From assembly GCF_000801955.1 (NCBI RefSeq), contig NZ_JSZO01000023.1, positions 1 through 32,545 of the forward strand: DNA of 32,545 nt, given 5' to 3'. This DNA comes from Ralstonia sp. A12. Its GTDB lineage: Bacteria; Pseudomonadota; Gammaproteobacteria; Burkholderiales; Burkholderiaceae. Positions within the stretch are counted from its first letter, which is position 1; each line of letters starts with the position of its first letter. The notes below the pieces were generated by a model. The model had not been told where the DNA came from, ran no database searches, and saw only the letters and a program-made list of their open reading frames with translations. The position numbers were made by a program, and so were the translations under genes. Shown here piece after piece: positions 19,710 through 32,545 of the stretch.

Positions 19710-19745
19710 AAAAAAAACCCGGCACCCCACAAGGGGGGCCGGGCT
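19710..19745 (-). terminator. Intrinsic terminator after rpoC
   Basis: On the minus strand a GC-rich hairpin (outer CCCGGC with GCCGGG at 19738-19743 and 19718-19723, inner CCCC/GGGG around TTGT) is followed directly by eight T residues (19717-19710). It lies 25 bases past the rpoC stop and closes the secE-to-rpoC block, so the macroglobulin operon needs its own promoter. Confidence 0.92.
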
Positions 19746-19770
19746 TTGATGCGAAGGACGCTGCCTAACT

Positions 19771-24006
<4,236 letters not shown>

Positions 24007-24030
24007 TCCAAACTCCTTGAGTTTGAGGCT

Positions 24031-24055
24031 GGCGCCTTAGGACTGCTAAGGCACC
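24031..24055 (-). other. Hairpin 1 in the rpoB-rpoC spacer
   Basis: A 10-bp stem (24031-24040 with 24046-24055, 5-base loop) lies just before the rpoC ribosome binding site. One pair is G-U in the minus-strand RNA and a mismatch in the plus-strand RNA, which suggests the fold matters in the transcript. It may be an mRNA processing or stability element. No T-run follows. Confidence 0.45.
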
Positions 24056-24097
24056 GGCCCTAAATCTTCGTCAATGGGCTGCTACTGCTGTTACCAA

Positions 24098-24133
24098 GGC
24101 GTGGCAGGTTGGGACAACCCGTGCCGCCACGCC
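24098..24133 (-). other. Hairpin 2 in the rpoB-rpoC spacer
   Basis: Arms of 8 bases (24098-24105 with 24126-24133) enclose a further small stem (GGTTG/CAACC). It lies 16 bases past the rpoB stop on the minus strand. There is no U-tract, so termination is unlikely; an end-protecting or processing structure is the simplest reading. Confidence 0.4.
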
Positions 24134-24149
24134 CTCACCGCTTCGGCGC

Positions 24150-28256
<4,107 letters not shown>

Positions 28257-28476
28257 GGGATCTCCGAATCATCGCAAGTGCGCGCGACGGACTTGTAGCG
28301 TAGGTCACGCCTGGCACTTGAGGTGTTCAGCGACTGGTGACGGGATTTGGCGGTTGGCCGCTACCAACCTCTGGCTGACGGTACTGCGCGCGCCGCCCGC
28401 ACATGAACCCATGGAGCCCATGCTACGGACGGGGGAGTACCCGACCAAACTTGCCTTCTGCAGTCGGTTCAGAAGA

Positions 28477-28522
28477 CAAACATCAGCGGACTGCGAACTG
28501 CCTAGTGTGCCACTGATGTTTG
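28477..28522 (-). promoter_or_regulatory. 13-bp stem-loop in the rpoB leader, possible RNase III site
   Basis: Minus-strand RNA from 28522-28510 pairs with 28489-28477 over 13 bp, including one U-G pair that would be a mismatch on the other strand; the loop is 20 nt. The position between rplL and rpoB matches where E. coli has an RNase III cut that separates the ribosomal-protein mRNA from the rpoBC mRNA. With the attenuator entry this describes the 449-base gap 28257-28705; smaller GC-rich hairpins lie near 28540-28565 and no gene is visible. Confidence 0.5.
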
Positions 28523-28631
28523 GCCTCTGCTGGCCTTGTTCCGGCCGGCTGCCGGAAAACCCGGCGAAAGAGACTTTAGCGTTACTTATTGCGTGATTGC
28601 AGGATCGCTCAGCATCGCGTCCCACAAGCGC

Positions 28632-28669
28632 AAAAAGGCTGGCGCCGGGAAATCTCCCTTTGCCAGCCT
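28632..28669 (-). terminator. Attenuator-type terminator between rplL and rpoB
   Basis: An 8-bp stem (28669-28662 with 28643-28636 on the minus strand) with an 18-base loop that can pair further (GGGA/TCCC) is followed by a run of T (28636-28632). It starts about 37 bases after the rplL stop. In E. coli a partial terminator at this place lowers rpoBC transcription relative to the ribosomal-protein genes; the same role is inferred here. Confidence 0.75.
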
Positions 28670-28705
28670 CCGTCGCGTACCGAATACGGCACGCGAGACC
28701 TGCAC

Positions 28706-29080
28706 TTACTTGGCTTCGGCTTCCGCGCCGGCTTCCACCAGCTTCTTCACCAGCTCGTCGGCGGTCTTCTTGTCGACGCCTTCCTTCACGGGCTTCGGTG
28801 CGCCATCGACCAGGTCCTTGGCTTCCTTCAGGCCCAGGCCGGTGATTTCACGCACGGCCTTGATGACGCCAACCTTGTTCGCGCCGGCGCTCTTCAGCGT
28901 CACGGTGAATTCGGTTTGCTCTTCGGCTGCAGCAGCGGCGCCGCCAGCTGCCGGGCCAGCCACTGCAACAGCAGCTGCCGACACGCCAAACTTCTCTTCG
29001 AACGCCTTGACCAGGTCGTTCAGTTCCATCACGGACATCGAGCCAACGGCTTCGAGGATGTCGTCTTTGGTGATTGCCAT
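28706..29080 (-). CDS. rplL: 50S ribosomal protein L7/L12
   Basis: Stalk protein of the 50S subunit that recruits translation GTPases. The 124-aa product has the N-terminal dimerisation domain ([19 protein letters not shown]), an Ala-rich hinge at about 38-54, and the C-terminal domain ([27 protein letters not shown]). The start ATG has GGAG upstream. It follows rplJ by 63 bases, and the two are translated together in the L10(L12)4 stalk complex. It precedes the attenuator before rpoB. Confidence 0.99.
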   Translation of the reverse strand: MAITKDDILEAVGSMSVMELNDLVKAFEEKFGVSAAAVAVAGPAAGGAAAAAEEQTEFTVTLKSAGANKVGVIKAVREITGLGLKEAKDLVDGAPKPVKEGVDKKTADELVKKLVEAGAEAEAK

Positions 29081-29143
29081 TTGAATAACTCCAGAATGTG
29101 ATTCGGTATCGATCGTGCGATCTGTACGTGGTGCCGCGGCCGA

Positions 29144-29650
29144 TTAGGCTGCAGCAGCCTCGCCTTCGCCTTGCTTGGCAGCCAGAGCACCCAGGGCGCG
29201 GGCAAAGCCCGACACCGGTGCCTGCATGACGAACAGCAGCTTGCTGAGCAGTTCTTCGCGGCTCGGGATCGAAGCCAGGGCCTTCACGCCATTGGCGTCC
29301 AGCACCTTGCCTTCGTACGAACCGGCGCGCAGCACCAGCTTGTCATTGCCCTTGGCGAAATCGTTCAGCACCTTGGCCGGGGCCACTGCGTCTTCGGAAA
29401 TACCGTAGATCAGCGGGCCAGTCAGTTGCTCGGCGAGTTCGGCAAACGGCGTGCCTTCAACAGCGCGGCGTGCCAGCGTGTTCTTCAGAACGCGCAGGTA
29501 GACGCCTTGCTGGCGCGCTTGCGCGCGCAGCTTGGTCAGATCGCCAACCGTGATACCGCGATATTCAGCAACGACGATGGTCGAGGCCTTGGCGACTTGC
29601 GCCGTTACCTCGGCCACGACGGCCTTCTTATCTTCGAGATTGAGTGCCAC
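29144..29650 (-). CDS. rplJ: 50S ribosomal protein L10
   Basis: Stalk base protein that binds 23S rRNA and holds the L7/L12 dimers. The 168-aa product starts [10 protein letters not shown] and has the conserved [17 protein letters not shown] and [19 protein letters not shown] segments. The start codon is GTG with GGAGC upstream. The TTAACCGTGGC context is the same as at the fusA start. A 370-base leader precedes it and contains the L10 autoregulatory structure. Confidence 0.99.
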   Translation of the reverse strand: MALNLEDKKAVVAEVTAQVAKASTIVVAEYRGITVGDLTKLRAQARQQGVYLRVLKNTLARRAVEGTPFAELAEQLTGPLIYGISEDAVAPAKVLNDFAKGNDKLVLRAGSYEGKVLDANGVKALASIPSREELLSKLLFVMQAPVSGFARALGALAAKQGEGEAAAA

Positions 29651-29784
29651 GGTTAAGCTCCAAAACGACTTCGGTTTCCACAGTCACTGAGGTCACCTCG
29701 GTCAGTCCAAAAGTACGGCGTCCGATTGGCACAAATCACTTCGGCAATACCAAAGTCACTTATTCCCTTCGGGGGCGCCATCTG

Positions 29785-29858
29785 CGTTGGCCGTGCGCTC
29801 CGTTACCGGATTGCGTCGCGATTAAGGTGTCGGCTCGACGAGCCCTTCACCGCCAACG
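29785..29858 (-). promoter_or_regulatory. L10 leader: three-way-junction autoregulatory RNA
   Basis: The minus-strand RNA folds as a 7-bp closing stem CGTTGGC/GCCAACG (29858-29852 with 29791-29785). Arm one is GGTG/CACC, an asymmetric AAG-versus-GA internal loop, then GGCTC/GAGCC closed by three bases. Arm two is CGC, two bulged A residues, then TCCG-GTAA-CGGA-GCG with a GNRA-type tetraloop. This matches the known L10(L12)4-binding leader of rplJL mRNAs in shape and place. It covers part of the 370-base gap 29651-30020; the segment from here to the rplJ start holds no gene that I recognise. Confidence 0.75.
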
Positions 29859-29939
29859 GTCTTTGATAACCAGCGGCTTCAGCGCGCTTGCGCACACATC
29901 CGCCCCTGCCCAAAGTCCTTCCCTCAAACCGCAAGGGAC

Positions 29940-30003
29940 CGCGTGGCCGGGGCCACGCGAGAGAAAACTGCTAACGCTGGGGTGGTTATCGGGCCACCCA
30001 GCG
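29940..30003 (-). terminator. Two hairpins after rplA, weak terminator or attenuator
   Basis: Hairpin one (30003-29994 with 29985-29975) has 10 bp with one bulged C, starts 17 bases past the rplA stop and is followed at a distance by TTTT (29967-29964). Hairpin two (29940-29959) is a near-perfect GC palindrome, CGCGTGGC with GCCACGCG. The T-tract is short and displaced, so termination would be partial, in keeping with rplKA and rplJL being only partly separate units. Confidence 0.4.
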
Positions 30004-30020
30004 CGAATGATCGAGAACGA

Positions 30021-30716
30021 TCAGGCAGCCAGGGTTGCCTGGTCGACACGCACGCCAACGCCCATGGTCGACGAGACGGCGACCTTGCGCAGGTACACGC
30101 CCTTGCTCGAAGCCGGCTTAGCCTTGGTCAGCGCGTCCAGCAGTGCAGCCAGGTTGCTCTTCAGAGCAGCCGGTTCGAACGAACGGCGGCCGATGGTGGC
30201 GTGGATGATACCGGCCTTGTCGACACGGAATTGCACCTGACCAGCCTTGGCGTTCTTCACAGCCGTGGCGACGTCCGGCGTCACGGTGCCGACCTTCGGG
30301 TTCGGCATCAGGCCGCGCGGGCCCAGGATCTGACCCAGCGTACCAACCACGCGCATCGTGTCCGGCGAAGCGATCACGACGTCGAAGTCCATCTTGCCGG
30401 CCTTGATCTGCTCAGCCAAGTCTTCCATGCCGACGATCTCTGCACCAGCAGCCTTGGCTTGCTCTGCCTTGTCGCCTTGGGCAAACACGGCCACGCGCAC
30501 CGACTTACCGGTACCGGCAGGCAGCACCACCGAACCACGCACCACTTGGTCCGACTTCTTCGCATCGATGCCCAGTTGCACGGCCACGTCGATGGACTCA
30601 TCGAACTTGGCGCTGGCGCATTCCTTAACGAGGCTCAGGGCTTCGTCGATCGGGTAGAACTTGGTACGCTCGACCTTGGCCTTGTTTGCGGCCACGCGCT
30701 TCGAAATCTTTGCCAT
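30021..30716 (-). CDS. rplA: 50S ribosomal protein L1
   Basis: L1 stalk protein of the 50S subunit and, in E. coli, translational repressor of rplK-rplA. The 231-aa product starts M-A-K-I-S-K-R and has [40 protein letters not shown] and the C-terminal [18 protein letters not shown], all standard. It begins two bases after the rplK stop, with its GGAGG ribosome binding site inside the end of rplK, so the pair is translationally coupled. Confidence 0.99.
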   Translation of the reverse strand: MAKISKRVAANKAKVERTKFYPIDEALSLVKECASAKFDESIDVAVQLGIDAKKSDQVVRGSVVLPAGTGKSVRVAVFAQGDKAEQAKAAGAEIVGMEDLAEQIKAGKMDFDVVIASPDTMRVVGTLGQILGPRGLMPNPKVGTVTPDVATAVKNAKAGQVQFRVDKAGIIHATIGRRSFEPAALKSNLAALLDALTKAKPASSKGVYLRKVAVSSTMGVGVRVDQATLAA

Positions 30717-30718
30717 GA

Positions 30719-31150
30719 TTACAGGCCCTCCACCGTGATACCCATCGAACGGGCGCTACCGGCGATCGTACGCACGGCGGCGTCCAGATCAGCTGCGGTC
30801 AGGTCAGCGTTCTTTGCCTTGGCGATTTCTTCAGCCTGGGCGCGGGTGATCTTGCCGACCTTGTCGGTATGCGGCTTGGCCGAGCCCTTCTGGATACCGG
30901 CTGCCTTCTTGATGAGCACGGTCGCCGGCGGCGACTTCATCACGAAGGTGAAGCTCTTGTCGGCGAAGGCGGTAATCACCACCGGCACCGGCAGGCCCGG
31001 CTCCATGCCTTGAGTCTGCGCGTTGAACGCCTTGCAGAACTCCATGATGTTCAGACCGCGTTGACCCAGGGCCGGGCCGACGGGCGGGGACGGATTTGCT
31101 TTACCAGCCGGAATTTGCAGCTTGATAAAGCCAATAATTTTCTTGGCCAT
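30719..31150 (-). CDS. rplK: 50S ribosomal protein L11
   Basis: Component of the GTPase-associated centre, needed for RelA activation and the target region of thiostrepton. The 143-aa product has the conserved [21 protein letters not shown] and the C-terminal rRNA-binding segment ([12 protein letters not shown]). The start ATG is preceded by GGAG. The gene lies 175 bases after nusG; that gap contains two hairpins before the start, a likely place for L1 control. Confidence 0.99.
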   Translation of the reverse strand: MAKKIIGFIKLQIPAGKANPSPPVGPALGQRGLNIMEFCKAFNAQTQGMEPGLPVPVVITAFADKSFTFVMKSPPATVLIKKAAGIQKGSAKPHTDKVGKITRAQAEEIAKAKNADLTAADLDAAVRTIAGSARSMGITVEGL

Positions 31151-31164
31151 CTTGACTCCAATCC

Positions 31165-31231
31165 GGATTGCCCAGCTAAGACAACCGTGGCAATCCTATT
31201 GAGTGGTAACGCATCAGCGCAGGGCTGACGC
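31165..31231 (-). promoter_or_regulatory. Two hairpins in the rplK leader, candidate L1 operator
   Basis: Hairpin A (31165-31172 with 31189-31196) is a perfect 8-bp GGATTGCC/GGCAATCC stem with a 16-base loop, ending 14 bases before the rplK ATG. Hairpin B (31211-31218 with 31224-31231) has 8 bp including a G-U pair specific to the minus-strand RNA. In E. coli L1 binds the rplK leader to repress rplKA; I could not match the consensus L1 site, so the assignment rests on place and structure. Confidence 0.38.
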
Positions 31232-31325
31232 TCCTCTGTTGGCGCAGGCGGCTTCACCGCCGTTGCCCGCCAAGTCCAATGGACTGGGCGATTGGCGCGG
31301 CGGCTTACGCCCCCGCACCCAATCC

Positions 31326-31910
31326 TTATACCTTCTCGACCTGGCCAAACTCGAGTTCGACCGGCGTTGCACGCCCGAAGATCGTCACGGAAACGCGCAG
31401 GCGCGACTTCTCGTAGTTCACTTCCTCGACGTTGCCGTTGAAGTCGGTGAACGGGCCTTCCTTCACACGCACCATTTCGCCCACTTCGAACAGCGTCTTA
31501 GGACGCGGCTTTTCGACGCCTTCCTGGATCTGGGCCATGATCTTGTCGACTTCGCCCTTGGAAATCGGCGAGGGACGGTTACCCGTACCACCGATGAACC
31601 CCGTCACCTTGGCCGTGTTCTTGACCAAGTGCCAGGTCTCGTCGGTCATCTCCATTTCGACAAAGACATAGCCCGGGAAAAGGCGGCGCTCGGTCACGGT
31701 CTTGCGACCGCTCTTGCTTTCCATCACCTCTTCCGACGGCACCAGAATCTGGCCGAACAGATGTTGCAGGCCTTCGCGCTCAATGCGCTCCTGCAGCGCG
31801 CGTTGCACGCTCTTTTCCATGCCCGAGTAGGCATGCACGACATACCAGCGCTTCTTAGAGGCCGGTGCGGACGAATCCGTGGACGTGTCGTTCGCTGCGT
31901 TATCCGTCAT
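31326..31910 (-). CDS. nusG: Transcription termination/antitermination factor NusG
   Basis: RNA polymerase-bound factor that links to Rho or to ribosomal S10. The 194-aa product has a short Ser/Asp-rich N-terminal extension (1-18), the NGN domain ([33 protein letters not shown]) and a C-terminal KOW domain ([14 protein letters not shown]). It begins 12 bases after the secE stop and is co-transcribed with it. Confidence 0.99.
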   Translation of the reverse strand: MTDNAANDTSTDSSAPASKKRWYVVHAYSGMEKSVQRALQERIEREGLQHLFGQILVPSEEVMESKSGRKTVTERRLFPGYVFVEMEMTDETWHLVKNTAKVTGFIGGTGNRPSPISKGEVDKIMAQIQEGVEKPRPKTLFEVGEMVRVKEGPFTDFNGNVEEVNYEKSRLRVSVTIFGRATPVELEFGQVEKV

Positions 31911-31922
31911 GGCTTCACTCGA

Positions 31923-32303
31923 TTATTTCCAGCCCAACACGAGCGAGAAGATTACCCACTCGATGAGCTTGTCCGCAGACCAGAGGAACAAGGCCATGAT
32001 TACCACGAAGGCAAACACCAGACCGGTCATCTGCCCTGCTTCCTTGCGCGTCGGCCAAACGACCTTACGAACTTCGCGGTACGACTCGCGGGCGAACTCG
32101 ATAAAGCTCTGCCCCGGCGCGGACACCAGTGCAACACCGGCACCCAGCACCAGCCCGCCGATCAGCGAGGCCGCACGGACGTAACTCGGCTGTTGCGCCA
32201 GCAAGTAAAAACCGATCACCCCTGCGACCACCAGCAGGAACGCCACGACCAGCAGCCATTTGCCGCTGGCGGTGTTGACGGTTTCGACGGTCGGATTGGC
32301 CAT
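31923..32303 (-). CDS. secE: Preprotein translocase subunit SecE
   Basis: Essential inner-membrane subunit of the SecYEG channel. The 126-aa product has three predicted membrane segments, at about 16-36, 43-63 and 95-120, as in E. coli, with the conserved cytoplasmic ARESYREVRKVVWPTRKEA stretch between the second and third. I chose ATG 32303 (M-A-N-P-T-V) rather than an upstream TTG at 32321. It lies between tRNA-Trp and nusG, the common order in this group. Confidence 0.97.
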   Translation of the reverse strand: MANPTVETVNTASGKWLLVVAFLLVVAGVIGFYLLAQQPSYVRAASLIGGLVLGAGVALVSAPGQSFIEFARESYREVRKVVWPTRKEAGQMTGLVFAFVVIMALFLWSADKLIEWVIFSLVLGWK

Positions 32304-32321
32304 GTTTCCCAAACGAGACAA

Positions 32322-32351
32322 GCCGCGTGGCGCTGAATCGCGCTACGCGGC
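32322..32351 (-). other. Stem-loop between tRNA-Trp and secE
   Basis: A 7-bp stem (32322-32328 with 32345-32351) continues after one mismatch into a further 4 bp. It sits between the tRNA 3' end and the secE start, where the tRNA must be cut from the mRNA. It may be a processing signal. No T-run is present. Confidence 0.35.
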
Positions 32352-32359
32352 TGATGAAT

Positions 32360-32435
32360 TGGCAGGGGCAGAGGGAATCGAACCCCCAACCTTCGGTTTT
32401 GGAGACCGACGCTCTGCCAGTTGAGCTATACCCCT
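32360..32435 (-). tRNA. trpT: tRNA-Trp (anticodon CCA)
   Basis: A 76-nt tRNA with encoded 3' CCA. The acceptor stem is AGGGGTA with TGCCCCT and discriminator G; the D-arm, the anticodon loop CTCCAAA giving anticodon CCA, and the GGTTCGATTCC T-arm are all present. It lies between the upstream tuf and secE, the standard tuf-trpT-secE-nusG arrangement of beta-proteobacteria. Confidence 0.97.
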
Positions 32436-32446
32436 AAAACAGCTTT

Positions 32447-32509
32447 GGGGTTGCCATTTCGGTCAACCCCACTCTGGCACTTCACATGCGGCCGGTTGGC
32501 AGCCGCATG
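32447..32509 (-). other. Two stem-loops between tuf and tRNA-Trp
   Basis: An 8-bp stem, CATGCGGC with GCCGCATG (32485-32492 with 32502-32509), begins 17 bases after the tuf stop. A 7-bp stem, GGGGTTG with CAACCCC (32447-32453 with 32464-32470), follows, 11 bases before the tRNA. Neither has a proper T-run. They fit processing or partial termination between a very highly expressed gene and the tRNA. Confidence 0.4.
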
Positions 32510-32525
32510 GAAGAGTTACAGCAAC

Positions 32526-32545
32526 TTACTTGATGATCTTGGCAA
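32526..32545 (-). CDS. tuf: Elongation factor Tu, 3' end only (right-edge tuf copy)
   Basis: The last codons read A-K-I-I-K followed by TAA, the normal EF-Tu C-terminus in beta-proteobacteria. The position before tRNA-Trp and secE fits the copy often called tufB. It lies on the same strand as the tuf copy starting at the left edge. Confidence 0.85.

Noticed and set aside
29675-29705. Small hairpins just before rplJ (ACTGA.../...TCAGT and GAGG/CCTC)
   Set aside because: The alternatives compete with each other and are short; not strong enough to list beside the clear L10 leader.

Overview
The window is a high-GC beta-proteobacterial chromosome segment, most likely from Ralstonia or a close relative in the Burkholderiaceae. 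The basis is the order tuf - tRNA-Trp - secE - nusG - rplK - rplA - rplJ - rplL - rpoB - rpoC followed further on by rpsL - rpsG - fusA - tuf, the protein lengths (RpoB 1368 aa, RpoC 1411 aa), and the protein sequences as I recognise them. I could not run a database search, so the genus is an inference. Almost everything is on the minus strand; the only plus-strand gene is a lysR-type regulator. Both window ends lie inside tuf genes in the same orientation: the last codons of one copy at the right edge and the first codons of another at the left edge.

Reading in the direction of transcription (right to left): tuf 3' end, tRNA-Trp, secE and nusG; then rplK-rplA and rplJ-rplL; then rpoB-rpoC, closed by a strong intrinsic terminator at 19710-19745. 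Intergenic spaces here carry well-formed RNA structures: a three-way-junction L10 leader before rplJ, an attenuator-like hairpin and a 13-bp stem between rplL and rpoB, and hairpins before rpoC and rplK. At the left end the str operon (rpsL, rpsG, fusA, tuf) has a clear sigma70-type promoter at 3653-3681 and a folded leader before rpsL.

Between these two housekeeping blocks lie about 15.7 kb of accessory genes. The main one is a tightly coupled operon (19417 to 8636) homologous to E. coli yfaA-yfaT-yfaS-yfaQ-yfaP and to the Pseudomonas aeruginosa mag operon: a DUF2138 membrane-anchored protein, a DUF1175 protein with an NlpC/P60-type Cys/His signature and a twin-arginine-like signal, a 1596-aa bacterial alpha-2-macroglobulin with an intact CxEQ thioester motif, a DUF2300 protein that combines penicillin-binding-protein-like, SpoIID-like and HExxH modules, and two tandem DUF2135 proteins. 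My reading is an envelope complex that joins a macroglobulin protease trap to peptidoglycan-directed enzymes. A small SAM methyltransferase follows, then recQ, and a divergent lysR / MFS-transporter pair. A 123-nt nested inverted repeat (19460-19582) lies between the rpoC terminator and this operon.

No insertion sequence, prophage, CRISPR array or rRNA gene was seen. The most interesting items are the multi-enzyme architecture of the macroglobulin operon, the thioester in its macroglobulin, the large inverted repeat in front of it, the alanine-rich insertion in EF-G, and the set of RNA leader structures.
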